From Deltaproteobacteria bacterium (GTDB lineage Bacteria > Myxococcota_A > UBA9160 > SMWR01): a DNA stretch of 36,475 bases. The notes under the pieces are model-generated. The model ran no database searches, had not been told where the DNA came from, and saw only the letters and a list, made by a program, of their open reading frames with translations. Position 1 is the stretch's first letter, and every line of letters starts with the position of its first letter. The position numbers were made by a program, and so were the translations under genes. Shown one piece after another: positions 6,252-15,303 of this stretch. The stretch lies in NCBI GenBank assembly GCA_002729515.1, contig PBYF01000115.1, positions 1 through 36,475 on the forward strand, written 5' to 3'.

Positions 6252-8032
6252 AGATCGGTGATGGTCCCCTCGGCCATCTCGGCTGCGAGGGCGACGGTTT
6301 CCGAGAGCGTGGGGTGCGGGTGGATCGTGAGGCCCACGTCCTCTGCGTCGGCACCCATCTCGAGTGCCAGCACCACCTCGGAGATGAGGTCACCCGCACC
6401 GGGCCCGACGATGCCCGCACCGAGCAGTCGGCCCGAGTCGGGGGCGACGAGCAGCTTGGTCAGCCCCTCGGAACGACCGATGCCGAGCGCGCGGCCACTC
6501 GCCTGCCACGGGAACACAGCGCAACGCACCGGGATGCCCTTCGCCTTCGCCTCGGTCTCGGTGAGACCCGCCCACGCCACCTCGGGATCCGTGTAAGCGA
6601 CCGAGGGGATCGCGCTCGGATCGAACGCGACCTTGTGCCCGGCGATCACCTCGGCAGCAGTCTTGCCCTCGTGGGTCGCCTTGTGCGCGAGCATCGGCAC
6701 GCCCCGCACGTCTCCGATCGAGAAGATGTGCGGAACGTTCGTGCGAAGCTGGGCATCGCTGGGCAGGAACCCCTGGTCATCCACGCTCAGGCCGGCCGTC
6801 TCGGCACCGATGCGGTCGCCGTTGGGCCGCCGGCCCACGGCGACCAGCACCCGGTCAAAGACATCGCTCGCCGGAGCGCCCCCGCCCTCGAATGAAACCC
6901 GGAGCCCATCCGCACCCGCCTCGACACTGCCGACACGCGTACCCAGGTAGATGTTCTCGTAGCGCTCCCCGATGATCTTTTGCAGCGGCTTCACCACATC
7001 CGGATCGGCACCGGCCATGAGCTCCTCGAGCAGCTCCACCACCGTGATCCGTGTGCCCAGGGCGTGGTAGACCGAGGCCAACTCAAGGCCGATGACTCCC
7101 CCGCCGACGACGAGCAACCGGCCGGGGATCTCGTCGAGCAGAAGGGCCCCGGTCGAATCCATGACGCGCGGGTCGTCGTCCGGAAAGCCGGGCAGCGCGA
7201 CCGCCCGGGAGCCGACAGCCACGATCGCGTTCTCGAACGCGATCGTGGTTTCGCCAGCGGGAGTCGCGACGCGCACGCTATGGGGTGTTTCGAAGCGGGC
7301 CTCACCCAGGATCACCTGCACCTTGCGTCGCTTCGCGAGACCCGCGAGGCCGCGGGTCAGCTTGCCGACGATGCCGTCCTTGAAATCCCGCACGCGATCG
7401 AGGTCGATAGCCGGCTCGCCGAAGCGGACCCCCTGCTCGGCCATCTCCACGGCTCCGGTGATGCCCTCGGCCAGGTGCAGGAGCGCCTTCGACGGGATGC
7501 AGCCCACGTTGAGACAAACGCCGCCGAGTTCCCGGTAACGCTCGACCAGCACGACACGCTTGCCCAGGTCCGCGGAGCGGAAGGCGGCGGTGTACCCACC
7601 GGGGCCGGCGCCCAGTACCAGGACCTCGGCCTGCACGTCCGCCGCAGGCAGATCCGCCGTGGGGACCGCTGCGGCGGCGGCCGGCGGCGCCTGAGTCTTC
7701 ACGTCTGGCGTCGGCGGCGCAGCCGCCTGGGCAGGGGTCTCCTCTGCCGCGGGCGGCGCGTCCGCAGCGGAGAGTTCGCCCGCTGCAGCCGATGCCGAAG
7801 CCTCGAGACGCAGAATCAAGTCGCCCTGCGAAACCGTGGAGCCGACCTCGACGGCGAGTTCGCTCACCACACCGGCGGTGGGCGACGGGATCTCCATCGT
7901 CGCCTTGTCGCTCTCGAGCGTTATGAGTGATTGCTCGACCGCCACGGAATCCCCGGGTGCCACCAGCACCTCGATCACGTCGACGTTCTCGAACTCGCCG
8001 ATGTCGGGAACCGGAACGTCGACAAGGCTCAC
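6215..8032 (-). CDS. lpdA: Dihydrolipoyl dehydrogenase (E3) with N-terminal lipoyl domain
   Basis: A 605-aa flavoprotein that reoxidises the dihydrolipoyl arm of pyruvate dehydrogenase with NAD+. Order of domains: lipoyl domain 1-80 with lipoyl-lysine K43 in LESDKATME; an Ala/Pro-rich linker; FAD-binding LGAGPGGYTAAFR; redox-active disulfide C173/C178 (GGVCLNVGCIPSK); NAD-binding GGGVIGLELAS; and the dimer-interface HPHPTLSE near the C-terminus. An E3 carrying its own lipoyl domain is known from Neisseria and Ralstonia. The start is taken as GTG at 8032, where the lipoyl domain begins. The frame is open 33 codons further, but only through the duplicated aceF tail. It is the last gene of the lipA-aceE-aceF-lpd operon. 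Confidence 0.96.
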   Translation of the reverse strand: MSLVDVPVPDIGEFENVDVIEVLVAPGDSVAVEQSLITLESDKATMEIPSPTAGVVSELAVEVGSTVSQGDLILRLEASASAAAGELSAADAPPAAEETPAQAAAPPTPDVKTQAPPAAAAAVPTADLPAADVQAEVLVLGAGPGGYTAAFRSADLGKRVVLVERYRELGGVCLNVGCIPSKALLHLAEGITGAVEMAEQGVRFGEPAIDLDRVRDFKDGIVGKLTRGLAGLAKRRKVQVILGEARFETPHSVRVATPAGETTIAFENAIVAVGSRAVALPGFPDDDPRVMDSTGALLLDEIPGRLLVVGGGVIGLELASVYHALGTRITVVELLEELMAGADPDVVKPLQKIIGERYENIYLGTRVGSVEAGADGLRVSFEGGGAPASDVFDRVLVAVGRRPNGDRIGAETAGLSVDDQGFLPSDAQLRTNVPHIFSIGDVRGVPMLAHKATHEGKTAAEVIAGHKVAFDPSAIPSVAYTDPEVAWAGLTETEAKAKGIPVRCAVFPWQASGRALGIGRSEGLTKLLVAPDSGRLLGAGIVGPGAGDLISEVVLALEMGADAEDVGLTIHPHPTLSETVALAAEMAEGTITDLYIPRSRARSTK

Positions 8033-8089
8033 AGCAGCAGATTCCGGATATCGGCGAGGCTCACAGCAGCAGATTCCGGATATCGGCGA
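8026..8089. repeat. 32-bp perfect tandem duplication at the aceF/lpd junction
   Basis: The two identical copies are 8026-8057 and 8058-8089. On the minus strand each copy holds the last codons of aceF (L-A-D-I-R-N-L-L-L-stop), whose TGA overlaps a GTG. The first copy in reading order ends aceF; the second provides the GTG used by lpd. The ancestral layout was evidently a 4-base GTGA overlap that the duplication has pulled apart, leaving a 28-nt spacer that still contains the old aceF end. Confidence 0.95.
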
Positions 8090-9377
8090 GCACCGTCTTG
8101 AGACGCGTGGTGAAGCGAACCCCATCGGCACCGTCGATCACGCGGTGATCATACGAGAGGCAGAGCGGGATGATCAGGCGGGGAACGAACGCCTCCTGCT
8201 CCTCGTCCCACACGGGCTGCTGACGCGAGCGGGCCACGCCGAGCACCGCGACCTCCGGGGCGTTCACGATCGGAGTGAAGGCTGTGCCGCCGATCCCGCC
8301 CAGGCTCGAGATCGTGAAGGTCCCGCCCTGGAGATCGTCGGGGCGGAGCTTGCGGTCCCGGGCCTTCTGGCTCACGACGGCGAGTTCCTCGGCCAGTTCG
8401 AAGAGACCCTTCTGGTCCACGTCGCGGATCACCGGCACCACGAGACCCGCGTCGGTATCGACGGCAACGCCGATGTGAAAGTACTTCTTCAAGACGAGCG
8501 CCTCGCCACTGCGATCGAGCGACGAGTTGAAGTGCGGAAATTCCTGGAGCGTGACCGCACAGGCCTTCAGGAAGAAGCCGAGAGGTGTGAGCTTGACGCC
8601 GTGCTCCCGGGCCTCGGGCTGTTTGTCACGTCGGAACTCTTCGAGCTCCGTGATGTCTGCCTCGTCGAACTGCGTGACGTGGGGCACCGTGAGCCAGGCC
8701 CGGTGCAGGTTCCGCGCGGAGATGCGGCGCAGCTTGTTGAGCGGCTCGACTTCGGTCTCGCCCCACTTCGAGAAGTCGATTTCCGGCATCTCGGGAACGG
8801 CGAAGCCCTGGGGAGGCGGCGGCTGGCTGCCGGAGGCCAGCGATTGCTTGACGTAGACCTGCACGTCCTCCCTGAGAATGCGCCCCTTGCGGCCCGACCC
8901 CGTCAAGCGCGCCAGATCGACGCCGAACTCGAAGGCCAGACGCCGCACCGACGGGCTCGCGTGCGCCTTGGCGGCGTCCGGAGCCGGCGCCCGGTCGAGT
9001 GGGGGAGCATCGCTGAGCATCTGCGCCGGGCCGGCCTCGTGCACTTCCGGCGCTGGGGTCACAGCCGCTGCCGGGGCATCGGCGGCCACCGACTCCTCCG
9101 CCTCCCGAGGCGCTGCCGGGGCATCGGCTTCGCCCGCCTCTACCTCCAGCGTGGCAATGGGCGTTCCCTCGCTCACCTTGTCGCCAACCGCAACGTGGAG
9201 CGCCTTCACGACCCCGCCGGCAGGGGACGGAATTTCCATGGTGGCCTTGTCGCTCTCCAGCGTGATCAGCGACTGCTCGGCGGAGACACGATCACCGGGC
9301 GCTACCAGCACCTCGATGACGTCGACTTCCTCGAACTCCCCGATTTCGGGAACCGCGACTTCTCGCTGGGATGCCAT
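8061..9377 (-). CDS. aceF: Pyruvate dehydrogenase E2, dihydrolipoyllysine acetyltransferase
   Basis: A 438-aa acetyltransferase forming the core of the pyruvate dehydrogenase complex; it transfers acetyl from the lipoyl arm to CoA. It has one lipoyl domain (1-80, K44 in LESDKATME), a long Ala/Pro linker, the E1/E3-binding domain (ASPSVRRLAFEFGVD and GRILREDV) and the catalytic domain ending in LSYDHRVIDGADG, with D410-H411 in the DHRxxDG motif. A single lipoyl domain is fewer than in E. coli (three); the second one in this complex is carried by E3. The ATG is 3 nt after the aceE stop. Its stop codon lies in the 32-bp duplication. Confidence 0.96.
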   Translation of the reverse strand: MASQREVAVPEIGEFEEVDVIEVLVAPGDRVSAEQSLITLESDKATMEIPSPAGGVVKALHVAVGDKVSEGTPIATLEVEAGEADAPAAPREAEESVAADAPAAAVTPAPEVHEAGPAQMLSDAPPLDRAPAPDAAKAHASPSVRRLAFEFGVDLARLTGSGRKGRILREDVQVYVKQSLASGSQPPPPQGFAVPEMPEIDFSKWGETEVEPLNKLRRISARNLHRAWLTVPHVTQFDEADITELEEFRRDKQPEAREHGVKLTPLGFFLKACAVTLQEFPHFNSSLDRSGEALVLKKYFHIGVAVDTDAGLVVPVIRDVDQKGLFELAEELAVVSQKARDRKLRPDDLQGGTFTISSLGGIGGTAFTPIVNAPEVAVLGVARSRQQPVWDEEQEAFVPRLIIPLCLSYDHRVIDGADGVRFTTRLKTVLADIRNLLL

Positions 9378-9380
9378 CGC

Positions 9381-12038
9381 TCACACGCTCAGCGGATTCG
9401 GTTTCGCGGCATCGATTTCGTACCTTGCCAGCGCCTTACCCACGGTATCCGGCGGCACCGCACCGTCGTCCGCCAGGGCCTTCAGTGCCGCCACCACCAC
9501 CCAGCGCCTGTCGACCTCGAAAAACTCACGCAGCTTGGCGCGTGTATCACTGCGGCCGAAGCCATCGGTCCCGAGAACGGAATAGGAACTGGGGACGAAC
9601 GGCCGGATCTGATCGGCGTAGGTCTTCAGGTAGTCGGTCGCCGCCACCACCGGTCCCTTCCGACCACCGAGGCATTGCTCCACCACCGAAAGCCGGGGCT
9701 TCGGCTGCGGATCGAGCAGGTTTTCTCGCTGGATCGCCAGTCCCTCGCGGCGCAACTCGTTGAACGACGTGACACTCCAGATGTCCGCTGCCACCTTCCA
9801 GTCCTCGGCCAGCATCTCCGCTGCCGCGATCACCTCGCGCAAGATGGCACCGCTCCCGAGAAGCTGCACCCGAAGCTTCTTGCGCGCCGGCCCCTCCCGA
9901 AACAAGTACATGCCGCGAACGATGCCCTCGCGCACCCCGTCGGGCATTGGTGGATGTGCGTAGTTCTCGTTGAGCACCGTGATGTAGTAGTAGACGTTCT
10001 CCCCGTCGGTATACATGCGTTCCAGGCCGTCGTGGATGATGACGGCGAGTTCGTAGTTGAACGTCGGGTCGTAGGTGCGGCAGTTCGGAACCACGGATGC
10101 CAACAGCTGGCTGTGCCCGTCCTGGTGCTGGAGCCCCTCGCCGGCGAGCGTCGTGCGACCCGATGTCCCGCCGAGCAGAAAACCGCGCGCCCGGCTGTCG
10201 CCGCTGGCCCAGGCCAGATCGCCCACACGCTGGAACCCGAACATCGAGTAGAAGATGTAGAACGGAATCATCGGAAGACCGTGATTGCTGTAGGAGGTCG
10301 CCGCTGCGATCCAGGACGACATGGCGCCCGCCTCGGTGATTCCCTCCTGCAGAATCTGCCCCTCGGCGTCCTCCTTGTAGTACATCACCTCGTCGGCATC
10401 GACGGGATCGTAGAGCTGACCCTTCGCCGCGTAGATGCCCAGCACGCGGAAGAGTCCTTCCATGCCGAAGGTGCGCGCCTCGTCGGGGACGATCGGAACG
10501 ATGTGCTGGGCGATCTTCTCGTCGCGAGTCAGCGCGGTGAGAAGCCGCACGAAGGCCATGGTCGTCGAGATCTCGCGGTCACCGGTCCCCTCGGTCTGAG
10601 ACGCGAAGATCTCGAAGGGAGGGATCTCGAGCGCCGTCTCCGCAGTGAGCCGCTGGGGCACGAATCCTCCCAACGCTTCGCGCCGCTCGCGCAGGTACAT
10701 CATCTCGGCGCTTTCTTCGGGTGGCTTGTAGAAGGGCGCCTCCTCGAGCTCGTCGTCCGGAATGGGCAACCGGTAGCGGTCGCGGAATGCAACGAGCGCT
10801 TCCCGGGGCGGCTTCTTCAGCTGGTGCGCGATGTTCACGCTCTCGCCCGACCGACCCAGCCCGTAACCCTTCACCGTCTTTGCGAGGATCACCGTAGGTT
10901 GACCCGTGTGCTGCGTCGCCGCGGCGTAGGCCGCGTACACCTTCTGCGGATCGTGACCGCCGCGGTTGAGCCGCCAGATGTCGTCGTCGCTCATGTCCGA
11001 GACCATCTGGAGCAGCTCCGGGTACTTCCCGAAGAAATGCTCGCGCACGTAGGCCCCGCCCTTTGCCTTGTAATTCTGGTAATCGCCGTCGAGCGCCTCC
11101 TCCATTCGCCGCAGAAGGAGCCCATTCTTGTCCTTGGCGAGGAGCCGATCCCACTCACCGCCCCAGATCACCTTGATGACGTTCCAGCCTGCGCCGCGGA
11201 AGCCACCCTCGAGTTCCTGGATGATCTTCCCATTTCCGCGCACCGGACCATCGAGCCGCTGAAGATTGCAGTTGATCACGATGATCAGGTTGTCGAGTTC
11301 TTCGCGCGCCGCGAGAGATATCGCGCCTAGCGACTCGGGCTCGTCCGTCTCTCCGTCTCCCACGAAAGCCCAGACCTTGCGACCGCTGGCGTCGATGAGC
11401 CCGCGTGCGTGCATGTACTTCATGAAGCGCGCCTGGTAGATCGCCATGAGCGACGAGAGCCCCATCGACACGGTCGGGAACTGCCAGAAGTCCGAGAGGA
11501 GCCACGGGTGCGGATAAGACGGCAGCCCGCCCCCATCCACCTCCCGACGGAAGCGGCCGAGCTGTTCCTCGCTCAGGCGCCCCTCGAGGAAGGCCCGGGC
11601 GTAGACGCCCGGGGCCGAGTGTCCCTGGAAGTACACCAGATCACCGCCGTGACCGTCCGTCGGCGCGTGGAAGAAGTGGTTGAAGCCGACCTCGAGCAAT
11701 GTCGCGAGCGACGCGTAGCTGGAGAGATGACCCCCGAGTTCCTTCGAGATCAAATTGGCCTTCACCACCATGGCCAGGGCGTTCCACCGGTTGATCGAGC
11801 GGATGCGGTGCTCGAGCCCGGGTTCACCCGGCATCCGGGCCTCATCGCTCTTGCGGATCGTGTTCAGGTACGCCGTCGTAGCCTTGTAGGGGAGGTGGGC
11901 CCCGCTGCGCCGTGCGCGATCGATCAAGCTCTCGATCAGGAAGTGCGCACGCTCGACCCCCTCGTTCTCCAATACGGAGTCGAGTGCATCGATCCACTCG
12001 CGGGTTTCCCGGGGATCGAGGTCGCGTTCATCTGCCAT
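9381..12038 (-). CDS. aceE: Pyruvate dehydrogenase E1 component, homodimeric type
   Basis: An 885-aa thiamine-diphosphate enzyme that decarboxylates pyruvate and acetylates lipoyl groups of E2. It is the single-chain alpha2 type, as in E. coli AceE. The thiamine/Mg motif is GDGETDEPE (GDG at 227-229) followed ~30 residues later by [11 protein letters not shown]. Other conserved stretches are the substrate loop [15 protein letters not shown] and [13 protein letters not shown] in the second half. The ATG at 12038 is preferred over a GTG two codons upstream because GAGAGG stands 5 nt before it. It overlaps the end of lipA by 11 bp, showing co-transcription, and is followed by aceF after 3 nt. 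Confidence 0.97.
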   Translation of the reverse strand: MADERDLDPRETREWIDALDSVLENEGVERAHFLIESLIDRARRSGAHLPYKATTAYLNTIRKSDEARMPGEPGLEHRIRSINRWNALAMVVKANLISKELGGHLSSYASLATLLEVGFNHFFHAPTDGHGGDLVYFQGHSAPGVYARAFLEGRLSEEQLGRFRREVDGGGLPSYPHPWLLSDFWQFPTVSMGLSSLMAIYQARFMKYMHARGLIDASGRKVWAFVGDGETDEPESLGAISLAAREELDNLIIVINCNLQRLDGPVRGNGKIIQELEGGFRGAGWNVIKVIWGGEWDRLLAKDKNGLLLRRMEEALDGDYQNYKAKGGAYVREHFFGKYPELLQMVSDMSDDDIWRLNRGGHDPQKVYAAYAAATQHTGQPTVILAKTVKGYGLGRSGESVNIAHQLKKPPREALVAFRDRYRLPIPDDELEEAPFYKPPEESAEMMYLRERREALGGFVPQRLTAETALEIPPFEIFASQTEGTGDREISTTMAFVRLLTALTRDEKIAQHIVPIVPDEARTFGMEGLFRVLGIYAAKGQLYDPVDADEVMYYKEDAEGQILQEGITEAGAMSSWIAAATSYSNHGLPMIPFYIFYSMFGFQRVGDLAWASGDSRARGFLLGGTSGRTTLAGEGLQHQDGHSQLLASVVPNCRTYDPTFNYELAVIIHDGLERMYTDGENVYYYITVLNENYAHPPMPDGVREGIVRGMYLFREGPARKKLRVQLLGSGAILREVIAAAEMLAEDWKVAADIWSVTSFNELRREGLAIQRENLLDPQPKPRLSVVEQCLGGRKGPVVAATDYLKTYADQIRPFVPSSYSVLGTDGFGRSDTRAKLREFFEVDRRWVVVAALKALADDGAVPPDTVGKALARYEIDAAKPNPLSV

Positions 12039-12930
12039 GAACACCTCTCAGGCGCTGGAAGTCCTCATCTGCGTGGTATGAAGACCGCGTCATCGGCGAC
12101 GACGCGACCATTGAAAATCCCATCTCGCGTGCCTGTCGACCCAGCGCATCGAACTCGTCCGGGGTCCAGTAGCGCTCCACCGCCGCGTGGCCAGGCGAGG
12201 GCCGCAGATACTGGCCAATCGTGACAAAATCGACTTCGGCAGCGCGCAGGTCGGCGAGCATCGCGTGCACCTCGTCGCGCGCCTCCCCGAGCCCGAGCAT
12301 GAATCCCGACTTGGTGAAGAGCCCGGGGACCTGCTGCTTCGCACGGCGCAGGAGATCGAGTGAGTGCGCGTAACGCGCGCCGGGCCGGATGCGACGGTAG
12401 AGGCGCGGCACCGTCTCGACGTTGTGGTTGTAGACGTCCGGCGCCGCACGGGCCACGGCCTCGAGCGCGCCTTCCTTGTGCCGGAAGTCGGGAGTCAGCA
12501 CCTCGATGCTCGTACCCGGCGCGCGGTGCCGGATTTCCGCGATGCAACGCACGAACTGGTCCGCGCCCCCGTCGGACAGGTCGTCGCGGTCCACGGAGGT
12601 CACGACCACATGGCGCAGGTCCAATTCCGCCACCACCTCACCGAGCCTTCGGGGCTCGTCGGGATCCACAGTCCCCGGGAGCCCCGTCTTCACGTTGCAG
12701 AACGCGCATGCCCGGGTGCACACGTCGCCGAGAATCATCACCGTCGCGTGTCGATTCGCCCAGCACTCACCGATGTTCGGGCAAGCTGCCTCCTCGCACA
12801 CGGTGTGGAGGCCCTTTCGACCGATGAGAGCCCGCGTCTGCTCGAAAGCCCCAACCGGCCGAGAGCGCAACTGCACGCGAATCCAGGGCGGCTTCCGCAA
12901 GCCGGTCCTTTCGGTCCAGAGCTGCTGCAT
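12028..12930 (-). CDS. lipA: Lipoyl synthase
   Basis: A 300-aa radical-SAM enzyme that inserts two sulfurs into protein-bound octanoyl groups, producing the lipoyl arms of E2 and of the E3 lipoyl domain encoded downstream. The auxiliary cluster ligands are [12 protein letters not shown] (Cx4Cx5C), the radical-SAM cluster is CTRACAFC (Cx3Cx2C), and the conserved C-terminal RSSYHAD supplies the serine ligand. It is the first gene of the pdh operon, overlapping aceE by 11 bp, so lipoylation capacity is made together with its client. The octanoyltransferase LipB, which normally precedes it, is not in this window. The start is ATG at 12930. Confidence 0.97.
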   Translation of the reverse strand: MQQLWTERTGLRKPPWIRVQLRSRPVGAFEQTRALIGRKGLHTVCEEAACPNIGECWANRHATVMILGDVCTRACAFCNVKTGLPGTVDPDEPRRLGEVVAELDLRHVVVTSVDRDDLSDGGADQFVRCIAEIRHRAPGTSIEVLTPDFRHKEGALEAVARAAPDVYNHNVETVPRLYRRIRPGARYAHSLDLLRRAKQQVPGLFTKSGFMLGLGEARDEVHAMLADLRAAEVDFVTIGQYLRPSPGHAAVERYWTPDEFDALGRQAREMGFSMVASSPMTRSSYHADEDFQRLRGVHGR

Positions 12931-13077
12931 GGATCTTCAGCCACCTCTGCTCGCCAGCACCTTAGCACGCGGCCTCTCCGACGTGGCCGAGTAGCCACCT
13001 CGGGCAGAAGAGTGAGCGTCCACGACCCCCCCTCGGAAGAGGCTACCGGTGTATCCTGTGCGAAAGGAGGGCCGCGC
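12931..13077. promoter_or_regulatory. 147-bp divergent control region, lipA-pdh operon / doxX operon
   Basis: This is the only spacer between the pdh operon (minus) and the doxX-FAH-dehalogenase cluster (plus). Toward lipA there is TAAGGT on the minus strand (12964-12959), 28 nt before the ATG. Toward doxX there is TATCCT (13052-13057), 20 nt before the ATG, then an excellent AAAGGAGG at 13063-13070. I see no convincing -35 boxes and no recognised PdhR-type operator. Confidence 0.4.
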
Positions 13078-13467
13078 ATGGCACCGTTTCTCCGGCCGTT
13101 CGAGGGAGTGGTCTACTTCGGCTTCCGCTTCGTCTTTGGCGCGCTGTTCATGCAGCACGGCGCCCAGAAACTTTTTGGCGTTTTCGGGGGACCGCCCGCG
13201 CCGATGCCGCCGGGGCTCCTCTACACGGCAGGCTCGATCGAGTTCGTGGGCGGCGCACTCGTCGCACTCGGCTTCATGACGAGCTGGGCCGCGTTCCTCT
13301 GCAGCGGCATGATGGCCGTGGCCTATTTCATGGTCCACCTGCCCAACGGCTTCTGGCCCGTTCTCAATCATGGCGAGATGTCCGCCCTCTACGCCTGGGC
13401 ATTCCTCTTCATCGCAGCCCGCGGGTCGGGCAAATTGAGCTTGGACAAGGCGTTCAACCGCACGTAG
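13078..13467 (+). CDS. DoxX family membrane protein
   Basis: A 129-aa inner-membrane protein with four hydrophobic segments. The N-terminal pattern FRFVFGALFMQHGAQKLFG matches the DoxX helix-1 signature (small residue, H-G-x-Q-K-L-F-G). The function of the family is poorly defined: it includes DoxD/DoxX, linked to thiosulfate:quinone oxidoreductase, and oxidative-stress membrane complexes. The ATG at 13078 has a strong AAAGGAGG 7 nt upstream; a much longer open frame upstream is antisense to lipA. It begins a cluster with the FAH protein (10-nt gap) and the haloalkane dehalogenase (10-nt gap). Confidence 0.9.
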   Translation: MAPFLRPFEGVVYFGFRFVFGALFMQHGAQKLFGVFGGPPAPMPPGLLYTAGSIEFVGGALVALGFMTSWAAFLCSGMMAVAYFMVHLPNGFWPVLNHGEMSALYAWAFLFIAARGSGKLSLDKAFNRT

Positions 13468-13477
13468 GGGACCCCTC

Positions 13478-14353
13478 ATGAAACTCGCGACGTTCACGAC
13501 CAGTGGCGCAGTGCGCATCGGAGTAGTGGTGGGCGAAGAGGTCGTCGACCTCGAAGCGCACGCACCTGGGCTACCGACGGAGATGATTGCATTCCTGGAG
13601 GCGGGATCCGACGCCCTCCAAGCGGCCCAGCGCGCCGTCACGACGGCGGGCTCGCGCATTCCCCTCGACGAAGTGAAGCTCGAGGCGCCGCTGCTCCGCC
13701 CACCGAAGATCCTGGCCATCGGCCTCAACTACGCCGACCACGTGAAGGAGACCGGACGCGAGCCCCCGGAGGTCCCGGTGGTCTTCAACAAGCAGTCCAC
13801 CGCCGCAACCGGGCCCTACGATCCGATCCACCTGCCGCGCGCATCCCACGTGCTCGACTACGAGGGTGAGCTCGGCTGCGTGATCGGACGTCACTGCCGA
13901 CACGTGCCCCGAGAACGCGCACACGAGGTCATCGCCGGGTACCTGATCGTGAACGATGTCTCGGTGCGCGACTGGCAGCTGCGCACGCCGACGATGACGA
14001 TGGGGAAGTCCTGGGACACCCACTGCCCGATGGGTCCCTGGATCACCACGGCAGACGAAGTGGAAGAGCCCCATGGCCTCGGCCTGCGGACCTGGGTCGA
14101 CGGAGAGCTGCGGCAGGACTCGAATACGAAGGAGCTGATCTTCGACTGCTTCGAACTCGTCGAACACCTGTCGACAGCCTTCACCCTCGAGCCGGGCGAC
14201 GTGATCTCGACCGGAACTCCCGGCGGTGTCGGGATCGCCATGAAACCCCCGAAATTCCTGGTGGCGGGCGACGTCGTGCGCATCGAAATCGCAAGCCTCG
14301 GGCAGATCGAAAACCCGGTGATCGCAGAGCCCGAAGACACCGCACGCATCTGA
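13478..14353 (+). CDS. Fumarylacetoacetate hydrolase (FAH) family protein
   Basis: A 291-aa FAH-fold enzyme. Such proteins hydrolyse or decarboxylate C-C bonds in beta-dicarbonyl acids at the end of aromatic or related catabolic routes, using one Mg/Mn ion. The metal-binding core is visible: LNYADHVKE (substrate side), then [12 protein letters not shown] with the paired glutamates, [10 protein letters not shown], and the C-terminal [13 protein letters not shown]. The ~70-residue N-terminal domain is typical of the YcgM/2-hydroxyhepta-diene-dioate isomerase-like branch. It lies between doxX and a haloalkane dehalogenase with 10-nt gaps, suggesting one transcript. The substrate is unknown. Confidence 0.92.
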   Translation: MKLATFTTSGAVRIGVVVGEEVVDLEAHAPGLPTEMIAFLEAGSDALQAAQRAVTTAGSRIPLDEVKLEAPLLRPPKILAIGLNYADHVKETGREPPEVPVVFNKQSTAATGPYDPIHLPRASHVLDYEGELGCVIGRHCRHVPRERAHEVIAGYLIVNDVSVRDWQLRTPTMTMGKSWDTHCPMGPWITTADEVEEPHGLGLRTWVDGELRQDSNTKELIFDCFELVEHLSTAFTLEPGDVISTGTPGGVGIAMKPPKFLVAGDVVRIEIASLGQIENPVIAEPEDTARI

Positions 14354-14363
14354 AGGAAACCCC

Positions 14364-15227
14364 ATGCCCGACGCGAAACAACGAGTCGAAATACTCGGCT
14401 CCCAAATGGCCTATGTCGACACAGGCAGTGGAGACCCGATCGTCTTCCTGCACGGGAATCCCACGTCCTCCTACCTGTGGCGCAACGTGATGCCCCATCT
14501 CGAGGGACAGGGGCGGCTGATCGCGCCAGACCTGATCGGAATGGGAGACTCGGACAAGCTCCCCGAAAGTGGACCGGATCGCTATACGTTCGCCGAGCAC
14601 CGCCGCTACCTGGATGCACTGCTCGACACGCTGGGCGTGAACGAGAATGTGACTTTCGTAATCCACGACTGGGGTTCAGCGCTGGGCTTCGACTGGGCGA
14701 ACCGCCACCGCGACGCAGTGAGGGGCATCGCGTACATGGAGGCCATCGTACAGCCGCTCGAATGGGACGAGTGGCCGGAAGCGGCGCGCGGGGTCTTCCA
14801 GGGCTTCCGCTCCGAAGCCGGCGAGGCCATGGTGCTCGACGGCAACGTCTTCGTGGAGCGGGTCCTGCCGGGATCGATCCTGCGCAAGCTCTCGGACGAC
14901 GAAATGGCGGAGTACCGGCGCCCGTTTGCGGAATCCGGCGAAGCGCGGCGGCCCACGCTCACCTGGCCGCGCCAGATTCCGATCGAGGGCGAGCCCGCGG
15001 ATGTCGTCGAAATCGTGAGCCGCTACGGCGAGTGGCTCGCCGCGAGCGACGTCCCGAAGCTCTTCGTCAATGCCGAGCCGGGTGCCATCCTGACCGGGAC
15101 GGTCCGCGAGTTCTGCCGCAGCTGGCCCAACCAGCGGGAAGTCACCGTGAAGGGCAGCCACTTCGTTCAAGAAGACTCACCGCACGAAATCGGCGAGGCG
15201 GTGGCGAGCTGGCACGCCCAGCTCTGA
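14364..15227 (+). CDS. Haloalkane dehalogenase, HLD-II (LinB/DhaA) type
   Basis: A 287-aa alpha/beta-hydrolase that replaces halogen by hydroxyl in haloalkanes through a covalent ester. The full catalytic pentad of subfamily II is present: nucleophile D102 in [11 protein letters not shown], base H266 in GSHFVQED, acid E126 in MEAIV, and halide-stabilising N32 (FLHGNPTSS) and W103. Each residue is offset by exactly six from LinB (D108, E132, H272, N38, W109), so length and spacing are conserved. No signal peptide is seen. Co-location with doxX and an FAH hydrolase suggests catabolism of a natural halogenated compound or a lipid-like ester; the real substrate is unknown. It is followed by the AT-rich merR promoter region. 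Confidence 0.93.
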   Translation: MPDAKQRVEILGSQMAYVDTGSGDPIVFLHGNPTSSYLWRNVMPHLEGQGRLIAPDLIGMGDSDKLPESGPDRYTFAEHRRYLDALLDTLGVNENVTFVIHDWGSALGFDWANRHRDAVRGIAYMEAIVQPLEWDEWPEAARGVFQGFRSEAGEAMVLDGNVFVERVLPGSILRKLSDDEMAEYRRPFAESGEARRPTLTWPRQIPIEGEPADVVEIVSRYGEWLAASDVPKLFVNAEPGAILTGTVREFCRSWPNQREVTVKGSHFVQEDSPHEIGEAVASWHAQL

Positions 15228-15303
15228 GCAGCGCCAAGCCAAATAGCTGATATCAAACAATCTTTTACTTCATTGACGATGCGAGTAAATACTCTTAGAG
15301 TTA
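15228..15303 (+). promoter_or_regulatory. AT-rich promoter/operator region of the merR-men operon
   Basis: This 76-bp gap is strikingly A/T-rich against its surroundings. TTGACG (15273-15278) and TAGAGT (15296-15301) have a 17-bp spacer and form the best sigma-70-like promoter in the window. Three overlapping dyads fill the promoter: TTTACT (15264-15269) with AGTAAA (15284-15289); GAGTA-AA-TACTC (15283-15294), centred in the spacer; and ACTCT-T-AGAGT (15291-15301), covering the -10. Dyads inside the spacer are the expected position for a MerR-family operator, though that family often has a longer, 19-20 bp spacer. The -10 is 2 or 8 nt before the two candidate ATGs and there is no Shine-Dalgarno. 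Confidence 0.6.

Noticed and set aside
7836-11330. An 1164-aa plus-strand open frame across the pdh genes
   Set aside because: It is antisense to aceF, aceE and the 5' part of lpd, which have complete family motifs. Long open antisense frames are expected in DNA with high G/C at third codon positions.
15206-15224. Perfect 7-bp stem with 5-nt loop (GAGCTGG/CCAGCTC) at the end of the dehalogenase gene, as a terminator
   Set aside because: It lies inside the coding end and is not followed by a T-rich tract, so it does not qualify as an intrinsic terminator.
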